In this document: piece by piece, positions 1-5,657 of the stretch
Position numbering within the stretch: the stretch's first letter is position 1
Layout: each line of letters starts with the position of its first letter
Assembly: GCA_047605685.1 (NCBI GenBank)
Contig: JASGFF010000081.1
Location: forward strand, 1 to 9,544
DNA: 9,544 nt
From: JAUASV01 sp047605685
Lineage (GTDB): Bacteria > Actinomycetota > Actinomycetes > Actinomycetales > Microbacteriaceae
Direction: 5' to 3'
Made by a program: the position numbers and the translations under genes
Notes under the pieces: model-generated
What the model saw: the letters and a program-made list of their open reading frames with translations, nothing else
The model's database searches: none
What the model was told of the DNA's origin: nothing

Positions 1-2
1 GC

Positions 3-704
3 CGGGGCGGTCCCGGCCGGCTCGGCCGCCGGCTCGGCGGGCTGTTCGGCCGCTGGTCCGGCCGGCAGCGGCTCGGTGGGCTGCTCGGTGGGCTGCTCGG
101 TGGGCTGCTCGGCCGGCTGCGCGGTGTGGTCGCCGGGCTGCCCCGGCGCAGTCGAATCCTCGCCCTGTGCGGCATCGCCGCGCTCGTGGCGCTCGTCGCG
201 CTGCTGCTCTCCGGCGGCGGGACGGCCGGCACCCAGCGGGCCGGCACGGGCATGGCCGGCACCGGCACGGGCGGCACCGGCACGGCCGGCACGGGCACGG
301 GCGGCACGGGCACGGCGAGCGCCGGCCCGGTCGCGCACACGGCCGCCGCGGACCCGGCCGTGCTCGGCGAGGACCCGGTGCCGGCGACCGCCGCGCTCAT
401 CACCGGCCGCGCCGCCTGCCTGGCCGCGGCATCCGTCGACTGCCTCGCCGGCGTCGACGAGAGCGGCTCGCCCGCCGAGCGGGCCGACAGCGACTATGCC
501 GCCTCGCTCGCCGCGGGCGGCGAGATCGACCCGGCGCTCGAGCTCGACACCGTCGCGCCAGGACTGGGCGACGATCTCGTGCTGGTCGACGACCTGGGCG
601 GTGCGGCGCTCGTGCGGCTCGGGGCGGCGGGGGCTGGCGCGGCCTCCGTCCTCGTGGTGAGGACGGAGGCCGGCTGGCGCATCCGCGACCTGTTCGCCGG
701 CTGA
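3..704 (+). CDS. C-terminal part of a single-span membrane protein, possibly a Ser/Thr kinase-type sensor tail (left end outside window)
   Basis: The reading frame is open to the left edge, so the gene probably starts upstream; a GTG at 126 is possible but I see no convincing ribosome site for it. Numbering from that GTG, residues 11-29 form one hydrophobic span (ILALCGIAALVALVALLLS). It is preceded by a basic stretch (RLRG...PRRSR), giving N-inside/C-outside topology. Upstream lies Gly/Leu/Arg-rich sequence with repeated GGLL. After the span come five Gly-Thr pentapeptides (residues 39-63), then a compact domain of about 115 residues with two cysteines (around AACLAAASVDCL) ending in VVRTEAGWRIRDLFAG. 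Such short extracytoplasmic domains ending in 'GWRIRD' occur, as I recall, at the C-termini of membrane-anchored Ser/Thr kinase-like proteins of Microbacteriaceae. No kinase motif is visible here, so that function is inference. The gene ends 156 bases before proS and probably belongs to a separate transcript. Confidence 0.6.
   Translation, partial: RGGPGRLGRRLGGLFGRWSGRQRLGGLLGGLLGGLLGRLRGVVAGLPRRSRILALCGIAALVALVALLLSGGGTAGTQRAGTGMAGTGTGGTGTAGTGTGGTGTASAGPVAHTAAADPAVLGEDPVPATAALITGRAACLAAASVDCLAGVDESGSPAERADSDYAASLAAGGEIDPALELDTVAPGLGDDLVLVDDLGGAALVRLGAAGAGAASVLVVRTEAGWRIRDLFAG
75..110 (+). repeat. Three exact 12-bp tandem repeats encoding GGLL
   Basis: The unit ggtgggctgctc occurs three times head to tail (75-86, 87-98, 99-110). 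It is followed by a diverged copy (ggccggctgcgc) and preceded by an imperfect one at 36-47. The 12-base length keeps the frame of the surrounding gene, giving Gly-Gly-Leu-Leu repeats just before the basic juxtamembrane stretch. Slippage-type expansion inside a linker is the likely origin. Confidence 0.8.
240..314 (+). repeat. Five 15-bp imperfect repeats encoding [A/G]-G-T-G-T/M
   Basis: Five consecutive pentapeptides AGTGM, AGTGT, GGTGT, AGTGT and GGTGT are encoded by 15-base units built from ggc-acg/acc-ggc-acg. They lie directly after the membrane span and would form a flexible extracytoplasmic linker. Threonine-rich linkers of this kind can be glycosylated in actinobacteria; that is a possibility only. 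Confidence 0.8.
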
Positions 705-784
705 CCGGCCGGGCCGCCGCGGCGCGGGGGCATCCCTCGAACCGGGGGCATGCAGAGCTGTCCACATTGTTATCGTCGGCTCGG

Positions 785-811
785 CTGCAAGAGGAGCAAA
801 TTTCATTGCAG
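785..811. repeat. Short inverted repeat in the proS upstream region
   Basis: CTGCAA (785-790) and TTGCAG (806-811) form a perfect 6-base inverted repeat separated by 15 bases. It lies in the relatively AT-rich gap of 705-860, about 36 bases upstream of the proposed proS -10 box. It could be an operator half-site pair or chance; the arms are short. Apart from this and the promoter I see nothing else in the gap. Confidence 0.25.
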
Positions 812-846
812 GCCGGAAGCGGCGTCAATCGGGTTACCGCCGCCGA

Positions 847-852
847 TAGACT
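847..852 (+). promoter_or_regulatory. Probable -10 box of a leaderless proS promoter (TAGACT)
   Basis: TAGACT fits the actinobacterial -10 pattern TANNNT and ends eight bases before the GTG at 861. A transcript initiated from it would begin at or within a couple of bases of the start codon, so the mRNA would be essentially leaderless. This agrees with the lack of a Shine-Dalgarno sequence before the GTG. No good -35 hexamer is visible at the usual spacing. Confidence 0.5.
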
Positions 853-860
853 CGCCTCTC

Positions 861-2630
861 GTGGTAACGCGCCTGTCCCAGCTGTTCGTCCGCACGCTGC
901 GCGAGGACCCGGCCGACGCCGAGGTCACGAGCCACAGGCTGCTCGTGCGGGCCGGCTACATCCGCCGCCAGGCCGCCGGCGTCTTCGCCTGGCTGCCGCT
1001 CGGGCTGCGGGTGCGGGCCAGGATCGAGGCGATCATCCGCGAGGAGATGGCGGCGGCCGGGGCGCAGGAGGTGCACTTCCCGGCGCTCATGCCTCGGGAG
1101 CCCTACGAGGCCACCGGCCGCTGGGAGGAGTACGGCGAGCTGCTGTTCCGGCTCACCGACCGCAAGGGCGCCGACTACCTGCTCGCGCCCACCCACGAGG
1201 AGGCGTTCACACTGCTCGTGAAAGACCTGTGCTCCTCCTACAAGGACCTGCCGCTGACGATCTACCAGATCCAGGACAAGTACCGCGACGAGGCCCGCCC
1301 GCGGGCCGGGCTGCTGCGCGGCCGCGAGTTCACGATGAAGGACGCCTACTCCTTCGACGCCACGGACGCCGGCCTCGACGCCTCCTACCGCGCGCAGCGA
1401 GACGCCTACGAGCGCATCTTCGCCCGTCTCGGCCTCGACTACGTCATCGTGCAGGCGGACGCCGGCGCCATGGGCGGCTCGCGCAGCGAGGAGTTCCTGC
1501 ACCCGACCCCCGTCGGCGAGGACACGTTCGTGCGCTCCGCGGGCGGCTACGCGGCCAACGTGGAGGCGTACGTCACCCCGGTGCCCGAGGCCCGCTCCTG
1601 GGAGGGGCTGCCCGCGCCCACGGTGTTTGACTCGCCCGGCACGCCCACCATCGCGAGCCTCGTCGCGCTCGCGAACGCCGAGCAGCCGCGCGCCGACCGG
1701 CCCTGGACGGCGGCCGACACGCTCAAGAACGTCGTCCTGGCGCTGACCCACCTGGACGGACGGCGCGAGCTCGTCGTCGTGGGCCTGCCCGGCGACCGCG
1801 AGGTGGAGCTCAAGCGCGTGGAGGTCGCCGTCGCCCCCGCCGCCGTCGAGCCCGCCACCGAGAAGGACTTCCTCGCGCACCCCGGCCTGGTCAAGGGCTA
1901 CATCGGGCCCTGGTCGCCGCGCGGTGCCGTGCTCGGCGAGCGCTCCGCCACCGGCATCCGCTACCTGCTCGACCCGCGCGTCGTCGACGGCACCGAGTGG
2001 ATCACCGGCGCCAACGCCGACGAGCGGCACGTGCGCGGGCTCGTCGCCGGGCGCGACTTCGCCGGCGACGGCGTCATCGACGCCTCCGACGTGCGCGACG
2101 GCGACCCCGCCCCGGACGGCTCCGGCCCGCTCGAGACGGCGCGCGGCATGGAGATCGGGCACGTCTTCCAGCTCGGCCGCAAGTACGCCGAGGCGCTGGG
2201 CCTCAGGGTGCTCGACGAGAACGGCAAGCTCGTCACCGTGACGATGGGCTCCTACGGCATCGGCGTCACCCGGGCGCTCGCCGTGATCGCCGAGACGAAC
2301 AACGACGAGCGCGGGCTGATCTGGCCGCGCGCCGTCGCCCCCTTCGACGTGCACCTCGTCGCCGCCGGCCGCGAGGAGGGCGTCCATCGGGCGGCCGAGG
2401 AGCTCGCGGCCTCGCTGGAGTCCACCGGCCTCGACGTGCTCTACGACGACCGGCCGAAGACCTCGCCGGGCGTGAAGTTCGGCGACGCGGAGCTCATCGG
2501 CGTGCCGGTCGTCGTGGTCGTCGGCCGGGATGCCGCCGAGGGCCGCGTCGAGCTCTGGGACCGCCGCGCGGGCAGCAGGGAGCTCGTCGACATCGCCGGA
2601 CTCGGCGAGGCGATCGCGCGCATCCGTTGA
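861..2630 (+). CDS. proS: Prolyl-tRNA synthetase, bacterial type with editing insertion
   Basis: Class II synthetase that activates proline with ATP and charges tRNA-Pro in the cytoplasm. The 589 residues match the usual length of bacterial-type ProRS. Visible in order: N-terminal MVTRLSQLF...LREDPADAEV; motif 1 near residues 39-63 (AAGVFAWLPLGLR); substrate-loop THEE at 111-114; motif 2 at about 140-165 (YRDEARPRAGLLRGREFTMK); an editing (INS/YbaK-like) insertion in the middle containing LKNVVLAL and VVGLPGDREVELKRVE; motif 3 GSYGIGVTR at 463-471; and a C-terminal HGTP anticodon-binding domain from about residue 493 (PFDVHLVAAGREE...SPGVKFGDAELIGVP). The GTG at 861 is chosen because the N-terminus then aligns with the family's 'MVTRLS' start. 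The frame is open back to an ATG at 750, but those codons are AT-rich and atypical (tta, ata, ttt, tgt). Function is near certain; the exact start is probable. Confidence 0.96.
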   Translation: MVTRLSQLFVRTLREDPADAEVTSHRLLVRAGYIRRQAAGVFAWLPLGLRVRARIEAIIREEMAAAGAQEVHFPALMPREPYEATGRWEEYGELLFRLTDRKGADYLLAPTHEEAFTLLVKDLCSSYKDLPLTIYQIQDKYRDEARPRAGLLRGREFTMKDAYSFDATDAGLDASYRAQRDAYERIFARLGLDYVIVQADAGAMGGSRSEEFLHPTPVGEDTFVRSAGGYAANVEAYVTPVPEARSWEGLPAPTVFDSPGTPTIASLVALANAEQPRADRPWTAADTLKNVVLALTHLDGRRELVVVGLPGDREVELKRVEVAVAPAAVEPATEKDFLAHPGLVKGYIGPWSPRGAVLGERSATGIRYLLDPRVVDGTEWITGANADERHVRGLVAGRDFAGDGVIDASDVRDGDPAPDGSGPLETARGMEIGHVFQLGRKYAEALGLRVLDENGKLVTVTMGSYGIGVTRALAVIAETNNDERGLIWPRAVAPFDVHLVAAGREEGVHRAAEELAASLESTGLDVLYDDRPKTSPGVKFGDAELIGVPVVVVVGRDAAEGRVELWDRRAGSRELVDIAGLGEAIARIR

Positions 2631-2662
2631 TCCCGGCCCGGCCGCGCGCCAGTGGCGAGCCG

Positions 2663-2684
2663 CCGGGCTGCCCGCGAGGCCCGG
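2663..2684. terminator. Possible stem-loop between convergent proS and the minus-strand remnant
   Basis: CCGGGC (2663-2668) and GCCCGG (2679-2684) make a perfect 6-base GC stem with a 10-base loop. It falls in the gap between the proS stop and the end of the convergent reading frame, where a bidirectional terminator would be expected. There is no T tract, and chance stems are common at this GC content. Confidence 0.25.
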
Positions 2685-2685
2685 G

Positions 2686-3099
2686 TCACCAGTCCAGGCC
2701 CCCCGCCCGCAGCACGCGCTCGAGGCGCGGCAGGCTCCGGGCGGTGGGCCGGTCCCGGCGCACGCAGCGCGGGTACGGCGGCAGCGCGCCGAGCACGTGG
2801 ATGCCGGTGCAGCTCACCGATTCCCCCGGCGATCCGGACACCCGGGGGAGACCTCACATCAGCGCGGCGGAGCGGTAGCCGACGACCGTCTCCGATCGGG
2901 ACGCCGCGACAGCGGCGAGCACGCGCATCCGATGGCGCTCGTCGGCATCCAGCGCCGCCCAGCGCGCGGTCGGGACGTAGACCGCCGGGGCGAGCCGCAG
3001 GAACTCGCCGCGGCGCGCGGCGCGGTAGAACCCGGTCGGGTCGGCGGCGCGAGCCACCTCGCGGGAACGGATGAGCTGATCGGGGTCGACGGCCATCAC
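2686..3099 (-). pseudogene. AbiEi-antitoxin-like DNA-binding protein remnant with an in-frame stop
   Basis: Read on the minus strand from GTG at 3099 (or ATG at 3096), 81 codons encode a winged-helix-like N-terminus of the kind annotated as 'type IV toxin-antitoxin system AbiEi family antitoxin domain' in actinobacteria: LIRSREVARAADP...FYRAARRGEFLRL...VYVPTARWAALDADERHRMRVLAAVA...YRSAALM. A TGA at 2854-2856 stops it. The same frame then resumes with GLPRVSG and runs 55 more codons to a second TGA at 2686. Family members as I recall them read through here as 'SAA-L-x-GLP', so the first stop looks like a nonsense mutation in a once longer gene. The downstream part (GIHVLGALP...) is short and degenerate, and no catalytic or toxin partner is present. 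Alternatively a functional 81-residue protein ends at 2854. It is divergent from the MoxR operon and convergent with proS. Confidence 0.55.
2822..2849 (-). terminator. 8-bp hairpin just after the premature stop of the minus-strand gene
   Basis: TCCCCCGG (2822-2829) and CCGGGGGA (2842-2849) pair perfectly over eight bases with a 12-base loop. On the minus strand the hairpin begins four bases after the TGA at 2854-2856. It would suit a GC-rich actinobacterial terminator for the 81-codon frame, although no T run follows. It could equally be a chance feature of formerly coding sequence. Confidence 0.35.
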
Positions 3100-3133
3100 G
3101 GGACTGTGGCGCGGCGCCGTCCTCGCGGGCGCG

Positions 3134-3159
3134 GCGCCGGCACCGACCGGGACCGGCGC
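3134..3159. repeat. Inverted repeat in the divergent intergenic region
   Basis: GCGCCGG (3134-3140) and CCGGCGC (3153-3159) form a 7-base perfect inverted repeat with a 12-base spacer. It lies in the 135-base gap between the divergent AbiEi-like remnant and the MoxR operon. The position would suit an operator acting on either promoter, but GC-only arms make a chance origin quite possible. Nothing else in this gap stands out except the promoter at 3223-3228. Confidence 0.2.
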
Positions 3160-3222
3160 GCACCCCGGCGGCCTGGGGAGGGGACGAGGCCGGGGGACGG
3201 GTCACGCCCAGCCGCGGCTCGC

Positions 3223-3228
3223 TAAGGT
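3223..3228 (+). promoter_or_regulatory. Probable -10 box of the leaderless MoxR/VWA operon promoter (TAAGGT)
   Basis: TAAGGT matches TANNNT and is followed by six bases and then the GTG at 3235. If 3235 is the first transcribed base, the box occupies exactly -12 to -7, the classic leaderless arrangement of actinobacteria. There is no purine-rich ribosome site before the GTG, consistent with this. No convincing -35 element is seen. It would drive all six genes up to 8507. Confidence 0.5.
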
Positions 3229-3234
3229 GACCGG

Positions 3235-4266
3235 GTGACGACCGACACCGCCGCACGCGACACCGCCGACACAGCCGACGCCGCCGGGCCGCTCACCGCC
3301 GGGGAGGTCGCCCGGGCCAGCGAGACGCTCGACCGCGTCGCCGCCGCCTACGACGCGACGATGATTGGCCAGGCCGGCCTGCGCCGCAGCCTGCTGGTGG
3401 CGCTCGTCACCGGCGGGCACGTGCTGCTCGAGTCCGTGCCGGGCCTGGCGAAGACCACGGCGGCGCAGGCGCTCGCGGACGCCGTCGGCGGCTCCTTCGC
3501 GCGCATCCAGTGCACCCCCGACCTGCTGCCGAGCGACATCGTCGGCGCGCAGGTGTACAACGCCAAGACCGCCGACTTCGAGACCCGCCTCGGCCCGGTG
3601 CACGCGAACATCGTGCTGCTCGACGAGATCAACCGCTCGAGCGCGAAGACCCAGAGCGCGATGCTCGAGGCGATGCAGGAGCATCAGACCACGATCGGCG
3701 GCGAGCACTTCCGGCTGCCGGACCCGTTCCTCGTGCTCGCCACCCAGAACCCGATCGAGCACGAGGGCACCTACCGGCTGCCCGAGGCGCAGCTCGACCG
3801 CTTCCTGCTCAAGGAGGTGCTCGACTACCCGGCCTTCGACGAGGAGGTCCGCATCGTCGGCCTCGTCGACTCGGGCGTCTTCGAACGCCCGCACGAGCCC
3901 GCCGCCGGCACCGAGGACGTGCTCGCGCTGCGCCGCTCCGTCCGCCGGGTGCACCTCGACCCCGCGATCACGAACTACATCGTCTCCCTCGTCTACGTCA
4001 CCCGGAACGCGGGGCAGTACATCGCGCCCGAGCTCGCCGGCGCCATCGAGTTCGGCGCGAGCCCGCGCGCCTCGATCGCCTTCGCCCGCGCCGCCCGCGC
4101 CCTCGCGCTCATCGCCGGCCGCGACCACGTCATCCCCGAGGACGTCAAAGAGCTGCGCCACGTGGTGCTGCGGCACCGGCTCATCCTGGGCTTCGAGGCG
4201 GTCGCGGACGGTATCGCACCCGAGACCGTCATCGACGCGATCGTCGACAGCGTGAAGGCGCCCTGA
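3235..4266 (+). CDS. MoxR-family AAA+ ATPase
   Basis: ATP-driven, chaperone-like AAA+ protein of the MoxR family, expected to work in the cytoplasm at the membrane with the VWA and DUF58 proteins encoded downstream. The 343 residues show Walker A at 66-75 (ESVPGLAKTT), Walker B at 126-133 (IVLLDEIN) followed by RSSAKTQSAMLEAMQEHQ, sensor 1 around 168-174 (LATQNPI) with the family hallmark EGTYRLPEAQLDRF (177-190), and a lid-domain sensor-2 region SPRAS at 276-280 followed by an alpha-helical segment to the end. The first 25 residues are a Thr/Ala/Asp-rich tail without recognisable structure. The GTG start follows a well placed -10 box (leaderless). First gene of a six-gene operon; the next gene starts four bases after its stop. 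The specific client of the complex is not evident from the sequence. Confidence 0.93.
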   Translation: MTTDTAARDTADTADAAGPLTAGEVARASETLDRVAAAYDATMIGQAGLRRSLLVALVTGGHVLLESVPGLAKTTAAQALADAVGGSFARIQCTPDLLPSDIVGAQVYNAKTADFETRLGPVHANIVLLDEINRSSAKTQSAMLEAMQEHQTTIGGEHFRLPDPFLVLATQNPIEHEGTYRLPEAQLDRFLLKEVLDYPAFDEEVRIVGLVDSGVFERPHEPAAGTEDVLALRRSVRRVHLDPAITNYIVSLVYVTRNAGQYIAPELAGAIEFGASPRASIAFARAARALALIAGRDHVIPEDVKELRHVVLRHRLILGFEAVADGIAPETVIDAIVDSVKAP

Positions 4267-4270
4267 GACC

Positions 4271-5143
4271 GTGACCGGCCTGCTGCGGCGAGTGCGGACG
4301 ACGCTGTCGATCCGCGCCCGCCGCCCGGTCGCCGCGCTGCTCGACGGCGAGTACGCGAGCGTCTTCCACGGCCGCAGCCTCGACTTCGACGACCTGCGGC
4401 CCTACGTCGCCGGCGACGAGCTGCGCGACGTGGACTGGCGGGCCAGCGCCCGCACCGGCACGCTCATGACCCGCCGCTTCGTCGCCCGGCGGCAGCACAC
4501 CCTCGTGCTCCTGGTCGAGACCGGCCGGGCGATGGCGGCGCGCGCGGCCGGCGGCGAGCCGAAGCGCGACGTCGCGATCCTCGCCGCCGGCGTGCTCGGC
4601 TACCTCGCGGTGCGCAACGGCGACCGGGTCGGGATGCTCTCCCGCTCCGGTCTCGCCCGCCCGGCGACCGGGGAGGCGGCGCTCGAGCGGATGCTGCAGA
4701 CGGCGCACGCCGAGATCGACGAGGACGCCCCGCCCAGCGACCTCGCCGCGCGTCTCGCGGACGCCTCGCGGCTGCTCGGCCGCGGCCGGCTGCTCGCCGT
4801 CGTCGCCGACGACGCGCCGCTCGGCGACGACGGGCTCGCGCTCGTGAGGCGGCTCGCCGCCCGGCACGAGCTGCTCTGGGTCACGGTCGCCGACGCCGAC
4901 CTGACGGACCCTGCGCTCGTGCCGGCCGGCATGCGCGACATCGAGTCCGCCGTGCCGCTGCCGGGGATGCTGCGTGGCCGGCCGGCGCTGCGCGCCGAGT
5001 TCGCGCGGTCCGTGGCCGAGGCGGCCCGGGCGCGCGCGGCCGCGCTCGACCGGCTCGGCGTCGCCAACGCGCGCATCGCCTCGAGCGCCGATGCGGTGCC
5101 GGCGCTGCTGACGATGATCCGGGAGCACGGCCGTGGGCGCTGA
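4271..5143 (+). CDS. DUF58 domain protein (degenerate VWA fold)
   Basis: Standard partner of MoxR ATPases. The DUF58 signature lies at residues 24-63: LDGEYASVFHGRSLDFDDLR-PYVAGDELRDVDWRASARTG, with the typical GD.LR..DW..SAR core. It continues into a VWA-like fold beginning TLVLLVETGRAM (77-88), where the metal-site DxSxS motif is replaced by ETGRA, so metal binding as in a true MIDAS is unlikely. Later segments (LLAVVADDAPLGDDG, about 174-188; LLWVTVADADL, 201-211) fit the beta strands of the same fold. The 290-residue protein has no membrane span, so it is the short soluble DUF58 type. The GTG start comes four bases after the moxR-type gene's stop, with a GAAGG element (4254-4258) upstream. 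Its 3' end overlaps the next gene by 11 bases. Role inferred: adaptor between ATPase and membrane components. Confidence 0.88.
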   Translation: MTGLLRRVRTTLSIRARRPVAALLDGEYASVFHGRSLDFDDLRPYVAGDELRDVDWRASARTGTLMTRRFVARRQHTLVLLVETGRAMAARAAGGEPKRDVAILAAGVLGYLAVRNGDRVGMLSRSGLARPATGEAALERMLQTAHAEIDEDAPPSDLAARLADASRLLGRGRLLAVVADDAPLGDDGLALVRRLAARHELLWVTVADADLTDPALVPAGMRDIESAVPLPGMLRGRPALRAEFARSVAEAARARAAALDRLGVANARIASSADAVPALLTMIREHGRGR

Positions 5144-5657
5144 CGACTACGGCACCGGCTTCGACGCCCCGGTGCCGCTGTCCTCCGGCTGGGTGCTGCT
5201 CGCGGTGGTCGTCGTGCTGGTGGCCGTCGCGCTCCTCGTGCTGGCCCTCGTGCTCAGCCGGCGGCGGCGCGAGCCGGCACTGCAGAGCCCGCCGCTGACG
5301 GCGGGCGACTACCGGGCGGCGTTCGCGCACCTCGTCGAGGAGGTCGCGGCCGGCTACCGGGCCGGGGCGCTCACCGAGGCGCAGGCGCAGCAGCGGCTCA
5401 GCCTCGTGGTGCGGGAGTTCGCCGCCGGCATCCGGGGCGTGCGCGCGCCCTACATGACGCTCGCCGAGCTGCGCGCCCAGCACGTCGAGCCGGTCGCCGA
5501 GACCGTGGCGGGACTGTACCCGGGCGCGTTCGGCCCCCCGCGGGAGCCCGCCGTCTCTCGGGCGCCCGGCGTCTCTCGGGTGCCCGGCGTCTCTCGGGTG
5601 CTCAGTGTCGACGAGGCGGTCGCCCGGGCCCGCGCCCTCGTGGGCGGCTGGCGATGA
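5133..5657 (+). CDS. Single-span membrane protein, DUF4381-like
   Basis: A 174-residue protein with an acidic N-terminus, one long hydrophobic span (about 21-42) introduced by PLSSGW, and a basic stop-transfer RRRR at 43-46, giving N-outside/C-inside topology. The cytoplasmic part (YRAAFAHLVEEVAAGYRAGALTE..., 60-97) is helical. Layout, the 'P-x-x-GW' start of the span and position between DUF58 and VWA genes fit the DUF4381 component of Bat operons; similarity is by pattern only. Residues 141-158 are a triplicated VSR-[AV]-PG-type repeat, followed by a final helix SVDEAVARARALV. The GTG at 5133 is preceded by GGGAG (5121-5125) and lies inside the end of the DUF58 gene, implying translational coupling. 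The stop overlaps the next ATG (ATGA). Probable role: membrane anchor or scaffold for the VWA proteins. Confidence 0.75.
   Translation: MGADDYGTGFDAPVPLSSGWVLLAVVVVLVAVALLVLALVLSRRRREPALQSPPLTAGDYRAAFAHLVEEVAAGYRAGALTEAQAQQRLSLVVREFAAGIRGVRAPYMTLAELRAQHVEPVAETVAGLYPGAFGPPREPAVSRAPGVSRVPGVSRVLSVDEAVARARALVGGWR
5553..5606 (+). repeat. Three 18-bp tandem repeats encoding VSRxPG
   Basis: Copies at 5553-5570, 5571-5588 and 5589-5606 share gtctctcggg. The first two differ at one base (gcgcccggc versus gtgcccggc), and the third diverges at its end (gtgctcagt). The unit is a multiple of three and keeps the frame, yielding VSRAPG, VSRVPG, VSRVLS. The near identity suggests recent slippage-type expansion. 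Confidence 0.85.

Noticed and set aside
750..860. N-terminal extension of ProRS from ATG 750 with a Cys/His-rich look (CPHC...GC...HC).
   Set aside because: The codons are AT-rich and atypical for this genome, the segment includes the probable promoter, and starting at GTG 861 gives the family-standard N-terminus and length.
705..860. T-box or other aminoacylation-responsive leader before proS.
   Set aside because: I found no T-box-like specifier stem or antiterminator, and the probable promoter abuts the start codon, leaving no leader.
834..2387. Long minus-strand open frame opposite proS (over 500 codons).
   Set aside because: It is a low-information antisense shadow typical of very GC-rich genes; proS is unmistakable on the plus strand.
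2854..3099. An intact 81-residue functional gene as the preferred call.
   Set aside because: The family-typical sequence continues in frame past the TGA, so a broken longer gene is more likely; the alternative is kept in the feature note.
2530..3225. Plus-strand frame across the proS end and the AbiEi-like remnant.
   Set aside because: It has Pro/Arg/Ala-rich shadow composition and overlaps proS out of frame; the minus-strand frame in this region gives a protein-like sequence.
3202..4176. Long minus-strand open frame opposite the MoxR-type ATPase gene, and similar ones opposite the later genes (for example 4229-5128, 6478-7581, 8306-9247).
   Set aside because: They mirror genes with clear motifs and have repetitive Ala/Arg/Gly/His composition without recognisable domains.
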